Part shown: one piece after another, positions 1 through 8,975 of the stretch | How positions within the stretch are numbered: position 1 is the first letter of the stretch | How the letters are laid out: every line of letters starts with the position of its first letter | Assembly (NCBI RefSeq): GCF_003614185.1 | Contig: NZ_KZ987724.1 | Location: 11,512 to 75,511 of the forward strand | Reading direction: 5' to 3' | Length of the DNA: 64,000 bases | DNA from: Paenibacillus aceti | Lineage (GTDB): Bacteria > Bacillota > Bacilli > Paenibacillales > Paenibacillaceae | The notes under the pieces: model-generated | Database searches by the model: none | What the model was told of the DNA's origin: nothing | What the model saw: only the letters and a program-made list of their open reading frames with translations | Position numbers and translations under genes: made by a program

Positions 1-1570
1 AGTTGAGTCCGTATAATTGTGTAAAAACAGCATCTCTCTAAAAATAAGGGAGCCATTTTCAATCCCCCTCGGTTAGAATGAAGTTGACTAGACAACATTC
101 GAAGGAGAGGGAATTTGAAATGGCTCAATACCAGATTACCGTAGATTCGCAACTTTTGCATCAGCTTTTTCTCGGCAATTCACAGGATTCGGGAGTGGCC
201 AAGTTGTTGGAATCCGTATTGAACCAAGTCTTGCAGGCACAGGCGACCGAACAGTTGGGGGCGGAACCCTACGAACGGACAGATGAGCGTCAAGCATATC
301 GAAATGGTACATACCCACACCAATTGACTACACGTGTCGGTACGATCACGCTTCGTGTCCCTCGCATTCGCGGCGGGAAGTTCTCCACCGAGTTGTTCGC
401 CCGTTATCAACGCAGCGAACAGGCACTGGTGCTGGCTCTCATGGATATGGTCGTCAACGGTGTGTCTACCCGTAAGGTGGCCCAGATCACAGAAGAATTG
501 TGCGGTACGGAGTTTTCCAAATCGACCGTGTCCGATCTGTGCAAACGGTTGGATCCTATCGTGAACGCCTGGAACAACCGTCCGCTACACGATTCTTCGT
601 TCCCCTTTGTCATCGTCGATGCCCTGTACCTGAAAGTACGCGAAGAAGGGCGGGTGCGGTCACGGGGCGCTCTCATCGGGATCGGTGTCAATGCCGATGG
701 ATACCGGGAGGTATTGGGCGTTATGCTCGGCGACAGCGAGTCGGAGGCCAGCTGGAGCGAATTTTTTGGCTGGCTGAAAAGCCGTGGGCTTAAAGGCGTC
801 GATCTGATTGTGTCGGATGACCATGGAGGGTTGGTTCGAGCCATCCGCAGGAACTTCCAAGGGGTGACCTGGCAGCGATGCCAGACGCACTTCATGCGCA
901 ACATTCTTGACGCCACACCCAAATCCTTGCAGGACGAGATTCATAGCCGGATTCGCCCCATTCTGGAGGCACCGGATGCAAAGACGGCACGGATGCTGTT
1001 AGAGAAGGTACTGGAGGAGTATGAAACGAAAGCGCCGAAGGCCATGGCTGTCCTGGAAGCAGGCTTCGAAGATGTCACAGCCGTCTTGGCATTACCGGAA
1101 AAGTACCGCAAGCGTCTTCGCACCACCAATCCGATGGAGCGGTTGAATGAGGAAATCCGCCGCCGTGAACGCGTGATTCGGATTTTTCCGAATCGAGAGT
1201 CTGCCATCCGCTTGATAGGGGCCTTGCTCATGGAAACGGACGAGAAATGGGCTAGCGGCAAAAAGTATTTGGACATGACAGAATATCTTGAATGGCGTCA
1301 AGGACAATCCCCAATCTCCTCCCATACCAAAGTCACTCGCATCGGCTAATAAACACCGCATCTAAGCCTGTCAAGGCCGCGAAGCGTTCCATTTTTAGCC
1401 TTGACAGGCTGAATGAAATACACTTTTGAAAAACCCAGCAATCCCTTGCTGGGCCTGCCATACGGCGAGTGACGGGGTGCAGGGGGGGTGCTCCCTGCGT
1501 CTCCCCCTTCGGGGGACGGAAGGGGGCATTCTAACCGAGGGCAATTTTACACACAAATATGGACTTGATC
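1..1570 (+). mobile_element. IS256-family insertion sequence
   Basis: The element carries one mutator-type transposase. Imperfect terminal inverted repeats are visible: the first 26 bases of the window match the reverse complement of about 1545-1570, sharing the AGTCC and TGTGTAAAA blocks. A second, perfect 15-bp inverted repeat lies just inside (66-80 and 1527-1541). The left end coincides with the window edge, so the target duplication cannot be checked. The 3' non-coding part (1350-1540) is rich in short GC hairpins. Confidence 0.85.
120..1349 (+). CDS. IS256-family transposase
   Basis: This mutator-class DDE transposase of about 409 residues catalyses copy-out/paste-in movement of its element. 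The acidic triad is visible: Asp in IVDALYLKVREEGRV (about residue 166), Asp in VSDDHGGL (about 232), and Glu in the hallmark PMERLNEEIRRRERVIR (about 344). The length fits the family norm of 390-420 residues. An ATG at 78 is in frame, but the ATG at 120 is preceded by a GAAGGAGAGGG ribosome binding site at ideal spacing, so I chose 120. The gene appears intact. Its family shares a typical 5' end, TTGAGTCCG, with the broken copy near 57.2 kb. Confidence 0.93.
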   Translation: MAQYQITVDSQLLHQLFLGNSQDSGVAKLLESVLNQVLQAQATEQLGAEPYERTDERQAYRNGTYPHQLTTRVGTITLRVPRIRGGKFSTELFARYQRSEQALVLALMDMVVNGVSTRKVAQITEELCGTEFSKSTVSDLCKRLDPIVNAWNNRPLHDSSFPFVIVDALYLKVREEGRVRSRGALIGIGVNADGYREVLGVMLGDSESEASWSEFFGWLKSRGLKGVDLIVSDDHGGLVRAIRRNFQGVTWQRCQTHFMRNILDATPKSLQDEIHSRIRPILEAPDAKTARMLLEKVLEEYETKAPKAMAVLEAGFEDVTAVLALPEKYRKRLRTTNPMERLNEEIRRRERVIRIFPNRESAIRLIGALLMETDEKWASGKKYLDMTEYLEWRQGQSPISSHTKVTRIG

Positions 1571-1614
1571 TAACAAACCGGTTGGTTATAATTGCTTATT
1601 AAGGGGGTGTAGAT

Positions 1615-4077
1615 TTGAAGTATTCCGTTATTCCGATTCCGTATCTGCCGGGATGTCCAATCCATTTCATGATGAATGATACTAACTCCGAAGAGCTCCA
1701 TCAACACTCAGGTCTGGAAATCATCTGGCTCTTTACTGGAAAACTGAAAGTGACAATCGGCCCATATGATTATCATCTACATGAAGACGATCTTCTGCTA
1801 ATCAACCATTTCGAATCCCATCGCGTCATTCCGCAAGCCTTGAATACTCGCTTTATTCAATTGCATATGGATAGCCTTTTTATATATAAACATAATCACG
1901 ATTTTTACAGCTTGAATTATGATCTGAAATCCTTCAAAAATAGTGAAGACAATCAACATCCGTATGATGTTGTTCGTATTTTATTCAGTCAATTGATTGC
2001 CTATCCGAATAAAGGGAGTCGGGCAAAGAACAAAGATGTTCTTCGATTGCTCGGATACTTAACGTCTCGTTTCAGTAGAAAGCTCCCCACGCCGGAACCG
2101 GAAAATCGTGCTTTGAATAAAGATTTTAATATTGTCCAGCAAATATTGAACAGGGTTGAACTGGATTTCAAAGGGAAAGTTACGTTAAATCAAATCGCAA
2201 GGGAGCAGCATTATAATTCATCTTATCTGTCGGACATCTTCCGGAAAAACGTCGGGGTTACTTTTAAAGCTTATTTGGAAGAAGTTCGGATCAGGTATTC
2301 TTTGTTTTTGCTGCAAAACCAGGGAACATCCATTATGAACGTGGCCTTGTCTTCAGGCTTCAGCGATGAAAAAAGCTATTATAAAGCCATCAAAAGTAAA
2401 TTTTCGTTAACCCCGCTACAGTTGCGCAAAAAGTATCAAGAGGGGAATAACGACGGCCCGGATTTGCTCGGAGCTTCCAACGAGCCATTGATTCATCACT
2501 ACGCTTCGCTTCCGATCGAATTAAAAACAATAGAGGAACATACGATCCATTCCGCCATTGTCAAAGATATTCAAGCGGATGGATACGAATTGAAGCAGGT
2601 GTGGAACAAAATGATGAACATTGGATCCGCCAATACGCTGTTAAATCAAAATATTCGCGATCAAATCAAAGAGATGCGGGAAGAAATCCCAATCGAATAT
2701 TTACGTTTTGAAGGCGTATTCAACCAGGAATTGGACGTGATTCAGAAAGATCGAGAAGGGTTGAAATTCAATTGGAAATTTATTAACAACATTCTGGATT
2801 ATATGCGGGAGCTTGAACTCAAACCATTTATTTGCTTAAGTTACATGCCGCTTTTATTTGCCAGCAAAAGCACCAGTTTTTTTAATTATCAGGGAAATAC
2901 CTCTCCCCCCAAAGAAATGAGTCAATGGCTATCCCTGGTTCAATCCTTTATGATGAATTGCATAAATCGTTACGGCCTTGATACGGTTTCGGAATGGTAC
3001 TTTCAAATATGGACCGAGTTTCCGGTGCATGGTATTCATTGGAGCGGTACGCTGGAACAGTATTTCGAATTATATAAGCAAACGGCGCTGCTCATTAAGG
3101 GAATATCTCCATCGCTCAAAGTGGGACCTGCAGCGGAAAACTTCCATACGGACGATCAACTTTCTGAGAAACTGCTCGAATTCTGTCAAGAAAATGCGGT
3201 GCCCCTTGATTTTTACAGCTGCAATATTTACCATAATCGCGTCAAATTTAAAGATTGGCTGGAACGGTCCCAAACAAGTCCTGTTGATATTAAGGTAATT
3301 CCGTTTCAATATGAAGCCAAAAATCATACCAAGCATTTGCTGGAAAAGACGCATCGCATGCTGAAAGCTCACGATAAGGAGGATATGGAATTCATCGTAA
3401 CACGCTGGAACTTTAGCTGGGATGTGACGAACTTCCTTCACGATACGGCCTTTATGGCCACTTTTATTATCGATAATATGCTTGATCCAGCGGCGGTGCA
3501 TGCCAAGGCCATCGGTTTTTTATCGGCTTCCGATATTCTCTATGAATGGGATATTAAAAGCAATCCCTTTTTCGGGGGGACAGGGTTGGTTAATACGGAA
3601 GGCATCAAGAAATCCGCGTATTATGCCTTCGTCTTCTTATCTAAGTTAGGCGGCACCGTGTTTGCCAAAGGCAAAAATTATATCATGACCAAACAAGGAG
3701 GTAATATCCAAATTTTAGCTTATAATCACACCTACCCTGACCAATTGTTCATGAAGGGAGATCAATCGGAGCAGCATTCTTATGATATTTTTGAGGAATC
3801 CAATGATATGCTATTTAATATTCACCTTCAAAATATATACGGAACGTATAAATGCAAACAATACAGCCTTAACCGAAAGCATGGATCCGCTTATGACGAA
3901 TGGATTCGCATGGGCGAATACGCCGATCTGAATCATGAAGAAACGGATTACTTGAAAAATATATCCAGACCTTCTCTGCAATTAAAACAGCTCACCTTAA
4001 CAGGCGATTTTCATCTTACTTTGCATGTTCCGGTTCATGGGATTGAATGCATCATCTTAAATAAGTTCTATAAGTAA
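1615..4077 (+). CDS. AraC-family regulator fused to a GH39-like domain
   Basis: This 820-residue protein has three parts. Residues 1-130 form an AraC-type cupin sensor (HQHSGLEIIWLFTGKL). Residues about 165-275 carry the paired AraC helix-turn-helix motifs (IAREQHYNSSYLSDIFRK and VALSSGFSDEKSYYKAIKSK). Residues about 285-790 resemble a glycoside hydrolase family 39 domain. The general-acid region reads IWTEF (about residue 465) where GH39 enzymes usually have WNEP. The nucleophile region reads TRWN (about 595) where TEWN is usual, so the catalytic domain is probably a sugar sensor rather than an enzyme. The start is a TTG at 1615 behind AAGGGGGTG. It sits directly upstream of a GH3 glycosidase and a sugar symporter and is likely their activator. 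There is no signal peptide, so it is cytoplasmic. Confidence 0.85.
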   Translation: MKYSVIPIPYLPGCPIHFMMNDTNSEELHQHSGLEIIWLFTGKLKVTIGPYDYHLHEDDLLLINHFESHRVIPQALNTRFIQLHMDSLFIYKHNHDFYSLNYDLKSFKNSEDNQHPYDVVRILFSQLIAYPNKGSRAKNKDVLRLLGYLTSRFSRKLPTPEPENRALNKDFNIVQQILNRVELDFKGKVTLNQIAREQHYNSSYLSDIFRKNVGVTFKAYLEEVRIRYSLFLLQNQGTSIMNVALSSGFSDEKSYYKAIKSKFSLTPLQLRKKYQEGNNDGPDLLGASNEPLIHHYASLPIELKTIEEHTIHSAIVKDIQADGYELKQVWNKMMNIGSANTLLNQNIRDQIKEMREEIPIEYLRFEGVFNQELDVIQKDREGLKFNWKFINNILDYMRELELKPFICLSYMPLLFASKSTSFFNYQGNTSPPKEMSQWLSLVQSFMMNCINRYGLDTVSEWYFQIWTEFPVHGIHWSGTLEQYFELYKQTALLIKGISPSLKVGPAAENFHTDDQLSEKLLEFCQENAVPLDFYSCNIYHNRVKFKDWLERSQTSPVDIKVIPFQYEAKNHTKHLLEKTHRMLKAHDKEDMEFIVTRWNFSWDVTNFLHDTAFMATFIIDNMLDPAAVHAKAIGFLSASDILYEWDIKSNPFFGGTGLVNTEGIKKSAYYAFVFLSKLGGTVFAKGKNYIMTKQGGNIQILAYNHTYPDQLFMKGDQSEQHSYDIFEESNDMLFNIHLQNIYGTYKCKQYSLNRKHGSAYDEWIRMGEYADLNHEETDYLKNISRPSLQLKQLTLTGDFHLTLHVPVHGIECIILNKFYK

Positions 4078-4103
4078 GAGTTGAAAGACTACTTTTTAAA
4101 AGT

Positions 4104-4160
4104 AAACCAAAGAATTCCCTGGATCATTTGGGGGAAATTCTTTGGTTTTTTATTTTTTCT
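4104..4160 (+). terminator. intrinsic terminator after the AraC-GH39 gene
   Basis: A perfect 13-bp stem (AAACCAAAGAATT at 4104-4116 with AATTCTTTGGTTT at 4136-4148) is followed by TTTATTTTTTC. It separates the regulator from the GH3 gene, so the hydrolase and transporter are probably transcribed from their own promoter in 4160-4290. Confidence 0.88.
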
Positions 4161-4299
4161 TGCGGATATCCGCTGCACTTGCGCTTATCTTCCTATCACT
4201 TGCCCAAGAAATCGGAAGGAATCATGGACGGATCTGCATTAAAATTTGTTTGAAAGCGGTTTTATAGAGATTTGAAAAACAGATTGGAGGAGATATTGG

Positions 4300-6345
4300 A
4301 TGAAGGCCAATAAACAGGTTCGCTTGTCTTATACCGCGAAGGCGAAGAAAATCGTCAGCCAAATGAGTTTGGAAGAAAAAGTATATCTCATGAGCGGAAG
4401 AGTCTCCATGGAAGAGATGCTGGAAGATTTTAAGGTGAGACATTACAACTGGCGACCTTATCCCGCCGGCGGAAATGACCGCTTGGGAGTGCCGGAAATG
4501 AAATTTGTCGACGGCCCGCGTGGAGTCGTATCCGGCAACAGCACCTGTTTTCCGGTAGCTATGGCAAGAGGCGCTGCCTTTGACCCGGAACTTGAAGAGC
4601 GCATTGGGCATGCAATAGGCAAAGAGGTTCGTGCGCAAGGCGGCAATTTTTTTGGCGGCGTTTGCATTAATCTCCCGTATAACCCGGGTTGGGGCAGAAG
4701 CCAGGAAGTCTACGGCGAGGAATCGTTCCACTTGGGCGTCATGGGCTCCTCTTTGGTAAAAGGCGTTCAGGGAGAAAATGTAATCGCTTGCGTGAAGCAT
4801 TATGCTTTCAACAGCATGGAATGGGCTCGATTTAAGGTAAGCGTCACCGCCGATAAACGAACGGAACGCGAGGTTTTTTTGCCGCACTTTAAGGATTGTG
4901 TAGATGCGGGTGCCGGCAGTGTGATGAGTGCTTATAACATGTACCACGGAATTCATTGCGGGCATCATGATTATTTGTTAAATCGGGTTTTGAAGGATGA
5001 ATGGGATTTTGACGGCTTTGTCGTCAGTGATTTTGCCTGGGGTATCAAAGATACGGTCGAAGCGGCAAATGGCGGTATGGATGTTGAAATGTGCCATACG
5101 AAATTTTTTGGCGACAAGCTGGTTGAAGCCGTAAGGAACGGCCAAGTCAGTGAAGAAAAAATCGATGAGTCGGCAGTAAGAATTGTCCGTACATTACTGG
5201 CATTTACAGAAGCAGACAAGGATACGTACGGGAAGGACCTGATCGCAAGCCAAGAGCATATCGCATTAGCGCTGGAAGCGGCCGAGAAGTCTATGACCTT
5301 GATGAAAAACGATCACCATGTCCTGCCGTTCTCAAAAACGAAAACAAAGCGTATCGCGGTTATTGGCGAACTCGGCAGCAAAGGAAATATCGGCGATCAT
5401 GGTTCAAGCCGTGTGTTTCCGCCATACGTTGTTACACCGCTCCAGGGGATCGAACGTTTACTTCCAAATGCCGAGGTGATCTTCAATAACGGTAAAGACC
5501 TGGAGCAAGCGAAGCAATTGGCGAAATCCGTTGATGCCGTTGTCTTTGTCGTAGGATACGACCACGATGATGAAGGGGAATCCGTCACGAACGAAGATGC
5601 CGATTTGAAGGCGGGTGGGGACCGTAAAAACAGTCTTGGTTTGCATACGAAAGATATTGAACTGATCAACGCGGTTGGCCCCGTTAACCCAAACTCTGTT
5701 GCGGTATTGATCGGCGGCAATATGATCATGATTGAAGAATGGAAGCCGTCGGTTTCCTCCATCCTGATGGCCTACTATCCGGGAATGGAAGGCGGCACCG
5801 CCATAGCCAAAACGTTGTTCGGCGACGTCAATCCGGGCGGCAAACTGCCTTTTGTGGTACCGGCGAGCGAAAGCCATCTTCCCCAAGTGGATTGGGATGC
5901 AACCGAGATCAAATATGACTATTATCACGGATATGCCAAATTGGAGAAAGAAGGCATCCAGCCTTCCTTGCCATACGGATTTGGTTTATCCTACACCAGC
6001 TTTGCGATTTCCAATGCTTCCTTCAAAACAATGGATAATCAAATCATCGCTGCTTGCGAGGTTGAAAATACAGGGGACGTAACGGGCGACGAAGTCGTGC
6101 AACTGTATGTCGGTTTCGCCAACTCCAAGATAGATCGGCCAGTTAAAGTTCTGCGCGGGTTTAAGCGGATTACGCTGAAGCCGGGTCAAAAAGCGAAGGT
6201 TGAAATCGCCTGCCCGGTTGAAAAAATCAAGTGGTTCAATCCTGCCGCAAACCGGTGGGAGCTTGAAGAGATGGCCTATGAAGTGTACATCGGAACCAGC
6301 AGCACGGAGAAGGATTTAATCAAGGGAAGTATTTACTTACACTAG
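4300..6345 (+). CDS. glycoside hydrolase family 3 beta-glycosidase
   Basis: This 681-residue GH3 enzyme hydrolyses beta-linked glycosides (beta-glucosidase or beta-xylosidase). The N-terminal TIM-barrel domain holds the nucleophile Asp in FVVSDFAWG (Asp244), with substrate-binding KHYAFNSME before it. The second GH3_C domain spans about 315-540. A C-terminal fibronectin-III-like domain follows (EVENTGDVTGDEVVQLYVGF, about 585-655). No signal peptide is present, so it acts in the cytoplasm on sugars brought in by the adjacent symporter. The ribosome binding site TTGGAGGAG lies 8 bases before the ATG. The exact substrate cannot be read from sequence. The GH39-type sensor upstream hints at xylosides, which is inference. 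Confidence 0.9.
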   Translation: MKANKQVRLSYTAKAKKIVSQMSLEEKVYLMSGRVSMEEMLEDFKVRHYNWRPYPAGGNDRLGVPEMKFVDGPRGVVSGNSTCFPVAMARGAAFDPELEERIGHAIGKEVRAQGGNFFGGVCINLPYNPGWGRSQEVYGEESFHLGVMGSSLVKGVQGENVIACVKHYAFNSMEWARFKVSVTADKRTEREVFLPHFKDCVDAGAGSVMSAYNMYHGIHCGHHDYLLNRVLKDEWDFDGFVVSDFAWGIKDTVEAANGGMDVEMCHTKFFGDKLVEAVRNGQVSEEKIDESAVRIVRTLLAFTEADKDTYGKDLIASQEHIALALEAAEKSMTLMKNDHHVLPFSKTKTKRIAVIGELGSKGNIGDHGSSRVFPPYVVTPLQGIERLLPNAEVIFNNGKDLEQAKQLAKSVDAVVFVVGYDHDDEGESVTNEDADLKAGGDRKNSLGLHTKDIELINAVGPVNPNSVAVLIGGNMIMIEEWKPSVSSILMAYYPGMEGGTAIAKTLFGDVNPGGKLPFVVPASESHLPQVDWDATEIKYDYYHGYAKLEKEGIQPSLPYGFGLSYTSFAISNASFKTMDNQIIAACEVENTGDVTGDEVVQLYVGFANSKIDRPVKVLRGFKRITLKPGQKAKVEIACPVEKIKWFNPAANRWELEEMAYEVYIGTSSTEKDLIKGSIYLH

Positions 6346-6382
6346 TTTCTCCTTGAAAACGTTCCCATCAGGAGGGTGCACA

Positions 6383-7741
6383 ATGGCGACAAGAGAAGAG
6401 TCGAATCAAAAGTTGTCCTTATTGGAAAAAGTAAGCTACGGTTTGGGAGATACGGCTTCAAACTTGATTTATGCGGTGGTTACCACTTATTTAACTTTCT
6501 ATTTTACGGATGTTTATGGCATTGGCGCTGCCGCCGTAGGAACGCTATTGCTGGTTGCAAGACTTGTGGATATGCTGGACAGTCCCATTTTCGGCATCTT
6601 TATCGACAAGACGCATACCAGATGGGGGAAATCAAGACCGTGGATTTTATGGTCCTGTTTTCCGTTCACCATCGTGACGATCCTGTTGTTTATGGGACCT
6701 GAGTTAAGCGCGTCCGGGAAGCTGGCGTATGCCTACATTTTCTATATTGCTTCCAACATCCTGTATACCGCCGTTAACAATCCGTTAACTACCTTGCTTC
6801 CGAGCTTGTCCAGCGATGTTCAGGAAAGAACGGTAGCTAACTCCTTTCGGATGTTTGGCGGGCAACTGGGCGGATTGCTTGTCAATCTGACGTTATTGCC
6901 GCTTGTCGCATTTTTCGGGAATGGGGATCAGCAAAAAGGCTTCTTCCATACGATGATTCTGTTTGGCGCAGTGGGACTTGTGATGTTCCTGATCACATTT
7001 TTCAATACGAGAGAACGGGTTCAGGATCGATCCGGGGGAAAATCATTGCCTGTACGAGAGAGCGTCAAGGCGATAAAAGGCAATATGCCATGGTTTGCCG
7101 GGGTTTTAGTGGGCGTCGTATTTTTTATCTTGTACGTGGTGAAATTGTCGTCGGGCATTTATTACATTACCTACAATCTGAATCAGCCTGACCTCGTTAC
7201 TACGGCCAATACGCTCGGCTCGTTGACGCTGGTGGGAATTATCTGTGTGCCGTTCTTATCCAAGAAGTTCAGTAAAAAAACGTTGATGATCGCCGGAATG
7301 GCCATCAGCATGCTCGGTCAGTTGATTATTTATCTTGGCGGTAATAGTACGGCCATGGTGCTTACGGGTATAGTCATTGGCGCCGTTGGTCTAGGCTTGC
7401 CGGTCGGGTTATTGTTTGCACTCATTGCCGATACGGTTGACTATGGCGAATGGAAATCGGGCGTCCGCGCGCAAGGCTTGCTTGCTTCTACCGCTTCCGG
7501 GATCGCGATTAAATTAGGCTCCGGTCTTGGCGGAGCGATTCCGGCTTGGTTGCTTGCGGCAGGGGGTTATGTTGCCAATCAAACTCAGACGCCATCCGCA
7601 CTTCATATGATAGAAATCAGCTTTATTTGGCTGCCGATCCTTTTATGTATATTGTCGATTCTCATCTTGGTTTCTCTGTACCGGTGGGAGAAACCGCATC
7701 ATGAGATTGTTGCGGAATTGGAAGCGAGAAGAGTTCAATAA
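6383..7741 (+). CDS. GPH-family glycoside:cation symporter
   Basis: This is an MFS-type glycoside-pentoside-hexuronide cation symporter (MelB/XynP-like) of 452 residues with about 12 membrane segments. Typical family features are the N-terminal SYGLGDTASNLIY segment, the RLVDMLDSPIFG loop at the end of helix 2, the DKTHTRWGKSRPWILW motif, and the C-terminal LIADTVDYGEWKSG motif. It imports glycosides with Na+ or H+. An upstream ATG at 6353 is in frame, but the ATG at 6383 has the ribosome binding site AGGAGGG. The gene begins 38 bases after the GH3 gene, so the two are cotranscribed. Confidence 0.92.
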   Translation: MATREESNQKLSLLEKVSYGLGDTASNLIYAVVTTYLTFYFTDVYGIGAAAVGTLLLVARLVDMLDSPIFGIFIDKTHTRWGKSRPWILWSCFPFTIVTILLFMGPELSASGKLAYAYIFYIASNILYTAVNNPLTTLLPSLSSDVQERTVANSFRMFGGQLGGLLVNLTLLPLVAFFGNGDQQKGFFHTMILFGAVGLVMFLITFFNTRERVQDRSGGKSLPVRESVKAIKGNMPWFAGVLVGVVFFILYVVKLSSGIYYITYNLNQPDLVTTANTLGSLTLVGIICVPFLSKKFSKKTLMIAGMAISMLGQLIIYLGGNSTAMVLTGIVIGAVGLGLPVGLLFALIADTVDYGEWKSGVRAQGLLASTASGIAIKLGSGLGGAIPAWLLAAGGYVANQTQTPSALHMIEISFIWLPILLCILSILILVSLYRWEKPHHEIVAELEARRVQ

Positions 7742-7760
7742 AATCGCGAAACGCAAACGA

Positions 7761-7795
7761 GCTCTCTTTCCCGACGAAAGAGAGCTTTCTTTTTC
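7761..7795 (+). terminator. intrinsic terminator between convergent genes
   Basis: A perfect 10-bp stem (GCTCTCTTTC at 7761-7770, GAAAGAGAGC at 7776-7785) is followed by TTTCTTTTT. It ends the glycoside operon and lies against the 3' end of the convergent oxidoreductase. Confidence 0.9.
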
Positions 7796-8909
7796 ACCAA
7801 TCCACCTGCTTGTAATCCTTTAAAAATACCCCGGTCCAAGGGCGCTCCGCATCTTTTCCTTCATAGATCGGATCGCAGATTCTGGCCGCGGCATCCTCAA
7901 AGTCCAGAGGCAATTCGATCGCCTTGCGGGCCTTCGCCTGCTCCGGGAACTGGTTCGACACCCATCCGGGATCCACGGAGGTAATGAAGATACGATCCTT
8001 TTTATATTCCTTGGACATGGTTAGAGTCATCATATTCAGCGAGGCCTTCGCCATGTTGGTGTGAACGTGGTAGCCTCCTTTTCTTTTCATTTGAAAACGG
8101 CCTTCCGCCGCGGATACATTTACGATAAAACGGTTTGGATGCGGACTTCGTATCATGGCGTCTTTCAGTTTGGTATTGATTAAAAAGGGCGCGGTCACGT
8201 TGATCAATTGAACTTCGAGCATCTCCACCACGGAAATTTGCCGGGACTCGGCCGTCCATGAATTTTGAAGCTGGGAAGAGGAAGCCGGCAAGCTTCGTTC
8301 CGGATTCAGCAATTGCAGATACGGGGAATCCGCCGTTTCACTGCTTATCGGATTGGCAATGCGGGGAAGAGCGGTTCCTCCGGCAAGTTGCGGAGACCCT
8401 TGTCCGCCAAAAAGCTGTTTTTGGAGTTCCGCTTCTTTTAGCATCAACCCATCGTATTCCTCGGGGGACATTCTCACCGTCTGCGCAGCATTATTGATAA
8501 TAATGTCGATGTAAGGGAACTCCTTGTTTATGTAGCGGGCAAACATCTCGACTCTTTCGATTTGGCGAAAATCCAACCCGTAAATATGAATACGATCCTT
8601 CCAAGTGTCAAAGTCGGGCTCTTTGATATAACGCTGCAGCGCATCGTACGGAAACCGGGTCGTTAAGATAACCCGTACACCATCGCGGAGCAGACGCAGC
8701 GCCGTATGATAGCCGATTTTTGTCCGGCCGCCCGTCACCAGAGCGATATAGTTGTCCAGGTGATGCCTGGCTGTCCGTTTCAGCTCATTGTATTCGCCGC
8801 AGGCCCGGCATAGCTTGGTATAGTGGTCGTGGACGACCGGATTCGGTTCTTTGCATATATAGCATCTAAATTTTCGGCCGTTTTCCGTTGCTGTTCCCGG
8901 GTTCTTCAT
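7794..8909 (-). CDS. SDR-family oxidoreductase with N-terminal CxxC zinc-binding segment
   Basis: This 371-residue short-chain dehydrogenase/reductase is preceded by a four-cysteine segment (CYIC at 16-19, CRAC at 34-37) that looks like a zinc ribbon. The Rossmann fold starts near residue 55 with VTGGRTKIG (cofactor loop), followed by the NNAA motif. At the active site the usual Tyr-x-x-x-Lys is replaced: the sequence reads HTNMAKASLNMMT, with Thr where the catalytic Tyr would be and Lys conserved. A proline/serine-rich insertion lies in the middle (about 190-235). The start follows AAGGTGGTAAG. The gene is monocistronic and its substrate is unknown. Confidence 0.82.
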   Translation of the reverse strand: MKNPGTATENGRKFRCYICKEPNPVVHDHYTKLCRACGEYNELKRTARHHLDNYIALVTGGRTKIGYHTALRLLRDGVRVILTTRFPYDALQRYIKEPDFDTWKDRIHIYGLDFRQIERVEMFARYINKEFPYIDIIINNAAQTVRMSPEEYDGLMLKEAELQKQLFGGQGSPQLAGGTALPRIANPISSETADSPYLQLLNPERSLPASSSQLQNSWTAESRQISVVEMLEVQLINVTAPFLINTKLKDAMIRSPHPNRFIVNVSAAEGRFQMKRKGGYHVHTNMAKASLNMMTLTMSKEYKKDRIFITSVDPGWVSNQFPEQAKARKAIELPLDFEDAAARICDPIYEGKDAERPWTGVFLKDYKQVDW

Positions 8910-8975
8910 CTTACCACCTTGAGAAATAATTTACATCCATCATAACATATGATAAAATTTTCTCACACAGTAGCT

